The notes under the pieces: generated by a model
The model's input: the letters and a program-made list of their open reading frames with translations, nothing else
Told to the model about the DNA's origin: nothing
The model's database searches: none
Program-made: the position numbers and the translations under genes
NCBI GenBank assembly: GCA_026710325.1
Contig: JAPORH010000011.1
Span: forward strand, 1 to 64,000
Direction: 5' to 3'
Source of the DNA: Litoreibacter sp.
Lineage (GTDB): Bacteria; Pseudomonadota; Alphaproteobacteria; Rhodobacterales; Rhodobacteraceae
DNA: 64,000 nt
Shown here: piece after piece, positions 45,231 to 54,155 of the stretch
How the letters are laid out: each line of letters begins with the position of its first letter
How positions within the stretch are numbered: position 1 is the stretch's first letter

Positions 45231-46714
45231 TGGACGCTGACGTCATCATAATTGGCTCCGGCATGGGCGGCGCAACACTGGCGGCAGCGTTGGCTCCTTC
45301 GGGGCGTCGGATCATGATCCTCGAGCGGGGCGAGCATTTGCGCGCCTCGCCAAAGGATCGCGATGCGGAGGCGATATTTGGTGACGGGGCTTTTCGTCCA
45401 GATGAAACGTGGCTGGACGGGCAAGATCGTCCCTTCAACCCGGGAAATTACTACAACGTAGGTGGGAACTCCAAATTCTATGGGGCCGCCTTGATCCGTT
45501 ATCGGGCGTCTGACTTCGATGCGGTCATGCACCCCGGAGGCACAACGCCGGGCTGGCCCATTCGTTATGACGAGATTGAGGCGGACTATCAGGCCGCCGA
45601 AGACATGTATCAGGTCCGAGGGCAGGCCACCGACGATCCGACCGAACCTGAGCATTCCGGCAACTACCCCCACCCGCCAGTGCCCGACGAGCCAGACATG
45701 GCTGCCCTGCGGGCGCGATTGAAAGACGCAGGCCTGCATCCGTCTCATATTCCACTAGGGGTTGATCTGACGCTGTGGCTCGCTGCGGGAAAAACCACCT
45801 GGGATGCCTATCCCAACACCTGTGGTGGCAAGATGGATGCAGAGACCGGGGGACTGGCCCGCGCGCTGGCGCACGACAATGTGACGCTGACAACTGGCGT
45901 TGAAGTCGAAGCATTGCAGAGCGACGCGGCAGGCCGGATCACGGGCGTTTTGTTGAAAAAGGGTCTTATTCTGACGGCGCCTTTGGTCGTTGTGGCGGCG
46001 GGTGCGGTTCAGACTGCTGCACTTCTACTGCGCTCTGCCAATGACAATTGCCCGACGGGTTTGGCGAACCGCTCTGATCAGGTCGGCCGGAACTTCATGA
46101 ACCATAATTGTTCTGCTGTGCTGGCGCTCCACCCGTTCCGCAAGAACCGATCCATCTACCAAAAGACCCTGATGCTGAACGATTTCTATCAGCGCTCCAA
46201 CACCCGGCCACCACTCGGCAATATCCAGATGCTTGGAAAGATAACCGGGCCCATTCTTGCAGCGACGACTCCGCTCCCACGCGCTGTTGCGCATTGGATC
46301 GCCGCGCGCAGCTTCGATTTCTACGCCATGTCCGAAGACCTCGCGAATCCGGAGAGCCGGGTGACGTTGAAGAATGGGCAGATCAAGCTCGACTGGCAGC
46401 GGTCGAACTGGAGTGCCCATCTGCAGTTGGTGCGTGAACTCAAACGCGTCTTGCGACGGGTTGGGTTTCCAATTGTGCTGAGCCAAGCCTTTGATCGGCG
46501 CACCCCGTCGCATCAATGCGGCACGGCCCGCATGGGTGATGACCCGGCTGCAAGCGTCGTGGACAGCCATTGCCGTAGCCATGACCACCCCAATCTTTTC
46601 ATTGTCGATGCGTCAGTGTTGCCGACATCCGCCGCCGTGAACCCGGCGCTGACCATCGCCGCTCTCGCCTTACGCGCGGGACGCCACATCACCCAGACGG
46701 AGTTTGCCGCATGA
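45230..46714 (+). CDS. GMC-family FAD oxidoreductase (first of two)
   Basis: A 494-residue flavoprotein with the N-terminal FAD fold ADVIIIGSGMGGATLAAAL (GSGMGG at 9-14), NPGNYYNVGGNSKFYGAALIRYR (flavin site) and a GMC_oxred_C end with SHQCGTARMGDDPAASVVDSHCRSHDHPNLFIVDASVLPTSAAVNPALTIAALALR. It is shorter and more divergent than its neighbour and resembles the sugar- or polyol-oxidising branch (gluconate/ketogluconate and glucoside 3-dehydrogenase-like). No signal peptide is visible. It likely oxidises a hydroxyl of the imported compound or a metabolite of it. Confidence 0.87.
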   Translation: MDADVIIIGSGMGGATLAAALAPSGRRIMILERGEHLRASPKDRDAEAIFGDGAFRPDETWLDGQDRPFNPGNYYNVGGNSKFYGAALIRYRASDFDAVMHPGGTTPGWPIRYDEIEADYQAAEDMYQVRGQATDDPTEPEHSGNYPHPPVPDEPDMAALRARLKDAGLHPSHIPLGVDLTLWLAAGKTTWDAYPNTCGGKMDAETGGLARALAHDNVTLTTGVEVEALQSDAAGRITGVLLKKGLILTAPLVVVAAGAVQTAALLLRSANDNCPTGLANRSDQVGRNFMNHNCSAVLALHPFRKNRSIYQKTLMLNDFYQRSNTRPPLGNIQMLGKITGPILAATTPLPRAVAHWIAARSFDFYAMSEDLANPESRVTLKNGQIKLDWQRSNWSAHLQLVRELKRVLRRVGFPIVLSQAFDRRTPSHQCGTARMGDDPAASVVDSHCRSHDHPNLFIVDASVLPTSAAVNPALTIAALALRAGRHITQTEFAA

Positions 46715-48306
46715 CCGGCCGTGGATATGATTTCATCGTGATCGGGGGAGGCTCCGCCGGCTCTGCCATCGCAGCGCGCTTGTCAGAGGACCCGAGCGCC
46801 AAGATCCTGCTGCTGGAGGCAGGCGGCAGCGACCGCCACCCGTTTTTTCACCTGCCCGCAGGTTTTGCCAAGATGACCAAGGGTATTGGTTCCTGGGGGT
46901 GGTCGAGCACGCCGCAAAAGGCAATGCAGAACAAAGTGTTCAACTACACACAAGCCAAGGTCATTGGCGGCGGTTCGGCGATCAACGCGCAGATCTACAC
47001 GCGAGGTGCCGCGCAGGATTATGACGGCTGGCGACAGATGGGCTGCGACGGCTGGAGCTATGAAGACGTGCTGCCCTACTTCAAAAAGTCCGAGGATAAC
47101 GACACCTACAACGGGCGCTTGCATGGCAAGGGCGGGCCTTTGGGCGTGTCCATGCCCGCCGCCCCCTTGCCCATCTGCGATGCCTTCATCGAGGCCGCCG
47201 GTCAGGTGGGCATACCCAAAACGACGGATGTGAATGGCGAAAAGCAGGACGGTGCGGGCTATTACCAGCTCACCCAAAAGCACGCGCGCCGTTCCTCGGC
47301 GGCAATGGCGTTTCTGGGGCAGGCTCGCGGGCGGGGCAATCTGACGATCCAGATGAAGGCGCAGGTCAAGCGGATCGTGGTCGAACATGGCAGGGCGAGC
47401 GGTGTCGAGATGGCTGATGGCTCCGTCATCACGGCGGACCGAGAGGTGATCCTGTCCTCGGGCGCGATCGGCTCACCGCGCTTGCTGCAGCTGTCGGGAA
47501 TTGGTCCTGCAGATCATCTGCAAAGCCTTGGCATCGACGTGATCTATGACCAGCCCGCGGTCGGCGCGAACCTGCAAGACCATCTGGACCTTTATGCGAT
47601 TTGCGAGGTCACGGGCCCCCACACCTATGACCGGTTCGCCAAGCTGCATCTCAGCGCTTTTGCCGCCCTGCAATATCTCTTCACCCGCAAGGGTCCCGTT
47701 GCCTCCAGCCTCTTTGAAACGGGTGGCTTTTGGTACGCGGATGAGAATGCGGAAACGCCAGACATCCAGATGCATCTGGGCTTGGGCACCGGCATCGAAG
47801 CGGGTGTCGAGGCGATGGCGAACGGGGGCGTGACGCTGAATGCGTGCCACTTGCGCCCACGATCACGCGGGACAGTCCGGCTGCAATCGGACAACCCCAA
47901 AGACATGCCGCTCATTGATCCCAATTACCTCTCAGACCGTTACGATCGCGACATGTCGATCCGGGGCCTGAAGCTGGTGCAAGAGATCCTGTCGCAATCC
48001 GCGCTATCGAAATACATCCTCGCCGAACGCTTGCCGGGCCCGGATGTGAGGACGGACGAGGATTACTACAACTTCATTTGCGTCCACTCCAAAACCTCGC
48101 ACCATTGCGCAGGTACCTGCCGCATGGGCGCGGATGAGGCAGCGGTTCTCAACCCACGTCTCCAATTCAACGGCATTGACGGCCTGCGCGTGGCCGACGC
48201 CTCGGTCATGCCGACCGTCAATTCATCCAACACAAACGCACCCTCCATCATGATCGGCGAGAAAGCCGCCGACATGATCAAACAAGACCAAGGAATGTCC
48301 CTATGA
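46711..48306 (+). CDS. GMC-family FAD oxidoreductase (second, choline-dehydrogenase-like)
   Basis: A 531-residue GMC enzyme with the classic signatures: YDFIVIGGGSAGSAIAARLSEDPSAKILLLEAG, KVIGGGSAINAQIYTRGAAQDYDGW (GMC signature 1), GAIGSPRLLQLSGIGPADHLQSLGI (signature 2) and the C-terminal SHHCAGTCRMG ... DASVMPTVNSSNTNAPSIMIGEKAADMI with the catalytic His and Asn. It belongs to the choline/alcohol dehydrogenase branch, giving aldehydes from primary alcohols, which would suit the aldehyde dehydrogenase of the array. Overlaps neighbours by four bases on both sides. Confidence 0.92.
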   Translation: MTGRGYDFIVIGGGSAGSAIAARLSEDPSAKILLLEAGGSDRHPFFHLPAGFAKMTKGIGSWGWSSTPQKAMQNKVFNYTQAKVIGGGSAINAQIYTRGAAQDYDGWRQMGCDGWSYEDVLPYFKKSEDNDTYNGRLHGKGGPLGVSMPAAPLPICDAFIEAAGQVGIPKTTDVNGEKQDGAGYYQLTQKHARRSSAAMAFLGQARGRGNLTIQMKAQVKRIVVEHGRASGVEMADGSVITADREVILSSGAIGSPRLLQLSGIGPADHLQSLGIDVIYDQPAVGANLQDHLDLYAICEVTGPHTYDRFAKLHLSAFAALQYLFTRKGPVASSLFETGGFWYADENAETPDIQMHLGLGTGIEAGVEAMANGGVTLNACHLRPRSRGTVRLQSDNPKDMPLIDPNYLSDRYDRDMSIRGLKLVQEILSQSALSKYILAERLPGPDVRTDEDYYNFICVHSKTSHHCAGTCRMGADEAAVLNPRLQFNGIDGLRVADASVMPTVNSSNTNAPSIMIGEKAADMIKQDQGMSL

Positions 48307-48611
48307 TCCGCCACATCGTCCTCACCAAATTCAAGCCCGACGTCTCTGAGGACACCATCAAAACCATCTATGACGGCCTGTCTGCCCTCGCGGGCAAACT
48401 GCCCGGTGCCGCTAATTTCACTGGTGGGCGCTCTGAGAGCCCCGAGCAGATCGAGCGCGGCTATATGCACGGCTTTGTCATCGATTTTGACAGCTGGGAC
48501 GCCCTGCAAAACTACGCCGACAATGAGGAGCACAAAGCCCTGGGTGGCCAGCTTGTGGCCAACGCCGTGGGCGGAATCGACGGTATTCTGGTTCTCGACC
48601 TCGACGTGTAG
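48303..48611 (+). CDS. Dabb-family (stress-responsive alpha-beta barrel) protein
   Basis: A 102-residue ferredoxin-like alpha+beta protein: MIRHIVLTKFKPDVSEDTIKTIYDGLSALAGKLPG, then ERGYMHGFVIDFDSWDALQNYADNEEHKALGGQL with the conserved His pair near the end. Dabb proteins form dimeric barrels; some catalyse cyclisation or aldol-type reactions on polyketides, most have no known reaction. Its four-base overlap with the GMC gene argues that it acts in the same pathway, possibly on a reactive keto intermediate. Confidence 0.88.
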   Translation: MIRHIVLTKFKPDVSEDTIKTIYDGLSALAGKLPGAANFTGGRSESPEQIERGYMHGFVIDFDSWDALQNYADNEEHKALGGQLVANAVGGIDGILVLDLDV

Positions 48612-48635
48612 GGAGAGGCGAAAGGAAACCCACCC

Positions 48636-49640
48636 ATGAAAAGCCGCCCCACCATTCTGGACGTCGCCAAACAGGCTGGCGTGTCGAAATCCACCGTGAG
48701 CCTCGTTTTGCAAGGGGCAAGCTCGGTCAAGGATGAAACCCGCAGCTCAGTGCGGCAGGCCATGGCGGATATCGGCTACGTGTATAACCGGTCTGCGGCA
48801 ACACTGCGGTCGTCGACCTCCGGGCTGATCGGGCTGGTCATCAACGACCTGCGCAACCCGTTCTTTACCGAGTTTGCAGCGCGCTTTCAGATGGAGCTTG
48901 CAAAGGCCGGTTTTGCCACCGTGCTGGCCAACACCGACGAAGACCCCAAGCTGCAAAGCCAGATGATATCGTCGCTCGTCGAACACGGAGTTTCGGGCTT
49001 CATTATTTCACCCGCCTATGGGGAAGAAGCCACAACACTCGCGGTTTTGGACGCGGCCAACACTCCGACATTGCAGGTCTTTCGGACGCTGGAACGAGAG
49101 GGCGGCACGTTTCCACTTCTGGCACCCGACTACCTGACAGGCGGGCGGTTAGCGGCAGAACATCTGCTTGAGAAAGGCTGCAAAAAGATCGCTTTCCTCG
49201 GCGGGCTCGAAGGGCGTCCGGTGACGCGCGAACGCATGGCGGGCTATCTGTCGGTCTTGGAAGAGGTCGGGCAGGAACCGCTGATCCTCACCGGACAATC
49301 GACCCGTGCGTTTGGCAAATCCATGGCCGCCCAGATGCGTAAAGACCACCCGGATGTCGATGGTGTCATCTGTTTTAACGACCTTGTTGCCCTTGGCGTG
49401 CTTGCAGCTTGCCCCGATCTTGGGATCAAGGCCGGGCGCGACCTGCGCGTGGTGGGCTTCGATGATATCGAAGACGGGCAAGACAGCTATCCACCACTGA
49501 CCACTGTCAGCAGTAATATCCCAGATTTTGCGGCCTCAGCCGCGCGCCAGATCGTCGATTGGATCAAAGACGGCGTTGCCCCGCCGCCCGAGGCACGCAG
49601 CCCGGTGCGCTTGGTCATCCGTGCCTCCAGCGGCGCATGA
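48636..49640 (+). CDS. LacI-family transcriptional regulator
   Basis: The 334-residue protein has the LacI helix-turn-helix at the N-terminus (PTILDVAKQAGVSKSTVSLVLQGASSVKDETRSSVRQAM), the hinge helix region around residue 50, and a type I periplasmic-binding-like effector domain (GLIGLVINDLRNPFFTEFA ... VICFNDLVALGVLAAC ... RVVGFDDIEDGQDSYPPLTTV). Sugar-like effectors are usual. It lies inside the array it probably controls; the tandem palindromes at 37002-37054 are its likely operators. Confidence 0.92.
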   Translation: MKSRPTILDVAKQAGVSKSTVSLVLQGASSVKDETRSSVRQAMADIGYVYNRSAATLRSSTSGLIGLVINDLRNPFFTEFAARFQMELAKAGFATVLANTDEDPKLQSQMISSLVEHGVSGFIISPAYGEEATTLAVLDAANTPTLQVFRTLEREGGTFPLLAPDYLTGGRLAAEHLLEKGCKKIAFLGGLEGRPVTRERMAGYLSVLEEVGQEPLILTGQSTRAFGKSMAAQMRKDHPDVDGVICFNDLVALGVLAACPDLGIKAGRDLRVVGFDDIEDGQDSYPPLTTVSSNIPDFAASAARQIVDWIKDGVAPPPEARSPVRLVIRASSGA

Positions 49641-49658
49641 AAAATAAGGACAAATAAC

Positions 49659-50825
49659 ATGACAGAGGTAAAAGTCGCCGTACTTGGCGCGTCTGGCTGG
49701 ATGGGCAAGACCCACACCATGGCCTATCAGAGTTTCCCGCATTTCTTCGGGCCTGAAGGTGGCACGGCCCGCGTTGTCGCCCTGGTCGAGGCCAACCCCG
49801 CCGCCGCGAAGGACCTGGCGTTCCGCGCGCCGGGCGCAAAGATCCTTGAGCACTGGCAGGATGCTGTAAGCGATCCCGATGTCGACCTGATCGACATCTG
49901 CTTGCCGGACAATATGCATTACGAAGTCGCCAAGGCCGCACTGCTCGCAGGCAAGCACGTCTATTGCGAAAAACCACTTGCCGACACCGCTAAACAGGCG
50001 CGTGAGTTGGCGGATATCGCACGCGAAAAGGGGCTGATCACGCGGGTTGGCCATTCCTTCCCGCGCAACCCGATCCATGACCGTGCGAAAGAGATCATCG
50101 ACGCAGGCGAGATTGGTGAAATCAAGCTGTTCAAGGCCTGCCAGCATATCGACATCTACGGCGACCCGCTGGCCCCTTACATGTGGCGCGCGGATGGGGA
50201 CCTCGCACCGACGGGCATTATCGGCGACACCGGCAGCCATGTGTTCAGCTTCATGGAGTTTTTGGTGGGTAAGGTGTCTTCTCTCATTGCGGACATCTAC
50301 ATCACCGCGCCAAAGCGGCCCAAGGTCGAAGGGCTGGGCTATGGCGACGCTCCGCCGCCCGTCACAGATGCGACCGAATGGGGCGACGTCACAAACCCGG
50401 ACGGCACCAACATCTTGTGCACCTTTGAAAACGGCGCCAAAGGCCTGATCGATTTCAGCCGCGTCGCCACCGGTCGCAAGTTCATGCAGACCTATGAGAT
50501 CTACGGCACCAAAGGCAGCCTCGCCTACACCTTCGACGAGGTGAACCGGCTGCGCTTTTATTCGAACGACGACGCCGCCGGTCGCCGCGGGTTTCGTGAG
50601 ATCGACGTGGGCCCCGAGCACCCAACCTACGCGGCCTTCCTGCCGCTGCCGAACTTCGCGCTTGGCTATAACGAAGGCAAGATCATCGAGATTGCCGAGG
50701 TGATCAAATCGATCACCACACAGACGCCCATGTGGCCCACCTTCGAGAACGGTCACCACATTTGCCAGATTGTGGATGCCTGCATGGCCTCGTCTGACAA
50801 GCGGGCCTGGGTCGATATTGCCTGA
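49659..50825 (+). CDS. Gfo/Idh/MocA-family NAD(P) oxidoreductase
   Basis: The 388-residue protein begins with a Rossmann domain (VAVLGASGWMGKTH, residues about 5-18) and has the family EKP motif in HVYCEKPLADTAKQA (about residue 105), whose Lys is catalytic. The C-terminal alpha/beta domain (IKLFKACQHIDIYGDPLAPYMWRADGDLAPTGIIGDTGSHVFSFMEFL) carries the conserved GDxGxHxxD-like segment. Members oxidise or reduce sugars, inositols and keto-sugars with NAD(H). Here it could act on a keto product of the GMC or flavoprotein steps. Confidence 0.9.
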   Translation: MTEVKVAVLGASGWMGKTHTMAYQSFPHFFGPEGGTARVVALVEANPAAAKDLAFRAPGAKILEHWQDAVSDPDVDLIDICLPDNMHYEVAKAALLAGKHVYCEKPLADTAKQARELADIAREKGLITRVGHSFPRNPIHDRAKEIIDAGEIGEIKLFKACQHIDIYGDPLAPYMWRADGDLAPTGIIGDTGSHVFSFMEFLVGKVSSLIADIYITAPKRPKVEGLGYGDAPPPVTDATEWGDVTNPDGTNILCTFENGAKGLIDFSRVATGRKFMQTYEIYGTKGSLAYTFDEVNRLRFYSNDDAAGRRGFREIDVGPEHPTYAAFLPLPNFALGYNEGKIIEIAEVIKSITTQTPMWPTFENGHHICQIVDACMASSDKRAWVDIA

Positions 50826-50840
50826 AGCCGAGGACCATTG

Positions 50841-52907
50841 ATGTCACTGTCTGTCCCACAGCAAATCCTTGATGCGCTGACCGATGTGGTCATGCCGCGC
50901 CTGAACCCTGAGCCTGAGATGGCCGAGTCGCTCCGCGTCGGCGTCTATGATGTGCCTGTATATCGGACCGGAGCGCTGGTCATCGGAAGCGGTGCCGCAG
51001 GCCTGCGCGCGGCGGTTGAGATGAAACGGCGCGGTGTGGATGTCACCATCATTAGCCAAAGCGCCTGGGGTGGCACGTCGGCCTGCTCTGGCTCTGACAA
51101 GCAGACGCTGCACACGGCCAATACCAAGGATCAAGGCGACAACTTTCAGGCCATGGCAGAGGCGATCCGCGCGGGCGGCGCGATGGATGAAGACACCGCC
51201 TATATCGAGGCGGTCGGGTCTGTGCGTGCCATGGCCTCACTGCAATATCTGGGATTGCCGTTGCCGCAGGACCATCTGGGCGGCACGCTGCGCTATCAGA
51301 CCGATCATGACGAGGTCGGCAGGGCCACATCCTGCGGGCCGCGCACGTCCCGGCTCATGGTCAAGGTTTTGGCCGAAGAGGCGCTCCGCCTGGATATCCC
51401 CTTCTTCAACCATACGACTGCGATCAAGGTGTTGAAAGACGCGCAGGGTGTGACCGGCCTCCTCGTGATCCGACCCAAGGAAGGCACCGAGGCGAACCCC
51501 TACGGTCTCGCCCTTTACGCCTGTTCCGCGCTGGTCTTGGCCGCCGGTGGCCCGGGTGAGATGTACCGTGACAGCGTCTTTCCAAATGGCTGTTTCGGGA
51601 CATTGGGGCTGGCGTTGGAGGCCGGGTTGGAGCTGACCAACATCACCGAAAGCCAGTTCGGCATCGGCACCCGTCGTGAAGGGTTCCCTTGGAACCTCTC
51701 GGGCACCTATGTGCAGGTGATCCCTCACATCTACTCGGTCGACGATGGAGGCTCCGAATACCCCTTCCTCGCCGACTATTACCGAACCACGCAAGAGCTG
51801 GCCTCGAACATCTTCCGCAAGGGATACCAATGGCCGTTCCACGCAAGCCGAATGTTGGATTTCCAATCGAGCCTTGTGGACCTCGCCATCTTCCGCGAAA
51901 GCCAGAAGGGCCGCCGTGTCTTCATGGATTTCAACCGCAACCCGGAAGCAATTGACCTGCCCTTCAGCTTGGATCGTCTCGACGACGATGTCAGCCGCTA
52001 TCTGCGCAACGCGGGCGCTGATCATGCGCTTCCCATAGACCGATTGCGCCACATGAACCCGCTCGCGATTGAGCTTTACAAGCGCTACAAGGTTGACATC
52101 ACGGCGGCCCCTTTGGAATTCGCGGTGAATAATCAACACATGAATGGCGGGATCGCGGTGGACACCTGGGGCCGGACAAACGTGCCCGGTATCTACGCGG
52201 TGGGCGAGGCGTCAGGAACCCATGGCGTGACCCGCCCAGGTGGCTCGGCGCTGAATGCAGGGCAGGTCTTTGGGACCCGCGTGGCCGAACATGTCGGGGC
52301 CGCCGGCCATGCCGCCACGCCGTCCCAATCTGATTTGACGCAGGCTGCAAACACCGCCGTTGCGGAGATTGACCGTGTTCTCAGCACCGAGAGCGATGTG
52401 ACGTGGAAAGACATCCGGACGGATGTTCAGGCGCGCATGAGCGATCATGCCGGTATCCTGTGTACCGCCGATGACGTGGCCGGGGCATTGGCAGACGCGC
52501 GCGCGCTCAATGCACGGATCCGCGCAAAAGGCATGATGGTGTCGCGCCCGTCCGAGACGGCCCGCGTCCTGCAATGGCAGCAAATGGCTTTGGCGTCGGA
52601 GGCGGTGCTTGCCGCGCTCGATCACTACATCGCGCAAGGCGGAGGCAGCCGGGGCGCGCGGGCGATCTGTGACCCTTTGGGCGATGCCTTGCCGCACTCC
52701 GTGCATGGGCCCTTGCCCGAGGTCCGGTTTCGCGCAGAACGCGATGCCGACAAGGAAAGTCAGCTGCATGTGCGCTTGGATGGGCCAAACATGATCGTCA
52801 CCGAGGTGCCAAATCGCCGATATGTCGGCGACAAGTCGTTCTTTGAACGCGATTGGCCCGCGTGGCTCACCGGGGGCATCTACGATCAAGACGCCCCAAT
52901 GCCTTGA
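50841..52907 (+). CDS. FAD-dependent oxidoreductase, fumarate-reductase/L-aspartate-oxidase-like
   Basis: The 688-residue flavoprotein has GSGAAG at residues 49-54 in an FAD-binding Rossmann motif, SAWGGTSACSGSDKQTL after it (flavin contact region), and the capping and C-terminal FAD segment HMNGGIAVDTWGRTNVPGIYAVGEASGTHGVTRPGGSALNAGQVFGTRVAEH, as in SdhA/FrdA/NadB-type proteins. No iron-sulfur subunit gene is nearby and no signal peptide is seen, so it may be a soluble dehydrogenase or oxidase of the pathway. A helical C-terminal domain (about 500-620) is SdhA-like. Last gene of the array; ATG at 50841 directly follows an in-frame TTG. Confidence 0.87.
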   Translation: MSLSVPQQILDALTDVVMPRLNPEPEMAESLRVGVYDVPVYRTGALVIGSGAAGLRAAVEMKRRGVDVTIISQSAWGGTSACSGSDKQTLHTANTKDQGDNFQAMAEAIRAGGAMDEDTAYIEAVGSVRAMASLQYLGLPLPQDHLGGTLRYQTDHDEVGRATSCGPRTSRLMVKVLAEEALRLDIPFFNHTTAIKVLKDAQGVTGLLVIRPKEGTEANPYGLALYACSALVLAAGGPGEMYRDSVFPNGCFGTLGLALEAGLELTNITESQFGIGTRREGFPWNLSGTYVQVIPHIYSVDDGGSEYPFLADYYRTTQELASNIFRKGYQWPFHASRMLDFQSSLVDLAIFRESQKGRRVFMDFNRNPEAIDLPFSLDRLDDDVSRYLRNAGADHALPIDRLRHMNPLAIELYKRYKVDITAAPLEFAVNNQHMNGGIAVDTWGRTNVPGIYAVGEASGTHGVTRPGGSALNAGQVFGTRVAEHVGAAGHAATPSQSDLTQAANTAVAEIDRVLSTESDVTWKDIRTDVQARMSDHAGILCTADDVAGALADARALNARIRAKGMMVSRPSETARVLQWQQMALASEAVLAALDHYIAQGGGSRGARAICDPLGDALPHSVHGPLPEVRFRAERDADKESQLHVRLDGPNMIVTEVPNRRYVGDKSFFERDWPAWLTGGIYDQDAPMP

Positions 52908-53243
52908 TCCGCTTCGCCTCGCCCTAGGCGGTTGCAGTCGGCGAAGCCATGATCGAGTTGGCGAAAACCGGCCGGCTCCTACTGCGGGAGTTTCACAGAC
53001 GACATGTCCGCCTGGCGCCTGCTGGGTGAGGATGAAGACTGGCTCGCGCGGTCACGACAAGATGCGGGCAGGGTCCTCGTCTCAGGCCACTCAGGTTCAA
53101 TGAGCGAAATGGGCGCTCGATGGTCCACACCTTGCTCCAAGTTCTGCTTTGTCGGAGAAATCGGCATTTCGCTGTATTGCGTCAATCTCTGCAATGCTCG
53201 CCATGGACTATCTTTCGTCAGCAGGTGGCTGAGCATACTGCGT
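52908..53243. other. Intergenic stretch after the catabolic array
   Basis: 336 bp between the flavoprotein gene and the convergent AEC-transporter gene. Short open frames on both strands show no ribosome site or family likeness. No T-tailed hairpin was found, so array termination may be Rho-dependent. Confidence 0.5.
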
Positions 53244-54155
53244 TTATGAAACGACGATCGCGATCCACATCGGCAGGGTTATGCAAGCAAGGCCCGTGGA
53301 TTGGGCTATGATTTCTGCGGGTCCGCGTCGGTCTGCGCCGAAGCGTGCTGCCAGCGTTTGCGCGGCGGCTGCGGTTGGCAATGCGCAGAAGAGCACGACT
53401 ACGGATGTTTGTGTCGAATTGAAGTCCATGACCTTGGCAAGGCCGAATGCGAACAGCGGGAGCAAAATCAGTTTGATGAGATGAAATCCACTGGTGAGGC
53501 CATTCAGCCCCCATAGAACCCGCAAATTCAGGGACGCTCCAATGGAGAGGAGTGCTGCGGGGATTGCAACTGCGGCCAGCCGGTCCAAGGTCAATTCAGC
53601 TGTCGCTGGCAGAGGCTGGCCGGACGCTCCAACAAACAATCCGGCGCTGCTGGCCAGAAAGAAAGGGTTCGTGACAATTGCTTTGAACACAGGTCCGACG
53701 GTCTGACCGGCTCCGCGCGCGAGCGCGCCGACAGCAAGGATGTTGGCCAGCGGCACTGCCAATCCGATGGCAACGGCCATCAACGCAGCAGCTTCTTGGG
53801 GCAGTGCCTGGGCCACCACAAAGGCAAGTCCCGCGTTGAAGCGCCACGCCGTCTGCCAGACACCGGCGAAGTCCAGAAAGGACGCAGGCCCAATCCGCCT
53901 GAGCGGCCAGGCCAGAACAAAACCGAGCCCGATCAAGACCCAGACCGCTACGCCGATAGATGTAGTATCACTAAGGCCAATCGGACGCGCTGCCGCCGCA
54001 GTGAACATGAGGGCGGGGAAGAAAACAAAAAAGCAGAGCTTATCTAGGGCGACCCACAGGGTATTTTCGAGAAACCGGCCAAGCAGCATGCCGAGCGCGA
54101 TGATCATGACATCTGGCGCAAGGGCCAGAGCGATGGAGCCTGCCACGCCCATCAT
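53244..54155 (-). CDS. AEC-family transporter (auxin-efflux-carrier-like)
   Basis: The 303-residue membrane protein has about ten hydrophobic helices and the AEC layout: ALAPDVMIIALGMLLGRF at the start, KLCFFVFFPALMFTAAA, and LDRLAAVAIPAALLSIGASLNLR mid-protein, with FCALPTAAAAQTLAARFGAD near the end. AEC proteins move malonate, malate or amino-acid-like anions in bacteria. Its ATG overlaps the stop of the aminotransferase gene (ATGA), so it probably handles a substrate or product of that enzyme. Confidence 0.87.
   Translation of the reverse strand: MMGVAGSIALALAPDVMIIALGMLLGRFLENTLWVALDKLCFFVFFPALMFTAAAARPIGLSDTTSIGVAVWVLIGLGFVLAWPLRRIGPASFLDFAGVWQTAWRFNAGLAFVVAQALPQEAAALMAVAIGLAVPLANILAVGALARGAGQTVGPVFKAIVTNPFFLASSAGLFVGASGQPLPATAELTLDRLAAVAIPAALLSIGASLNLRVLWGLNGLTSGFHLIKLILLPLFAFGLAKVMDFNSTQTSVVVLFCALPTAAAAQTLAARFGADRRGPAEIIAQSTGLACITLPMWIAIVVS

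Noticed and set aside
52979-53249. Short frames on both strands after the flavoprotein gene
   Set aside because: Mutually overlapping, composition unlike real proteins here, no start signals.
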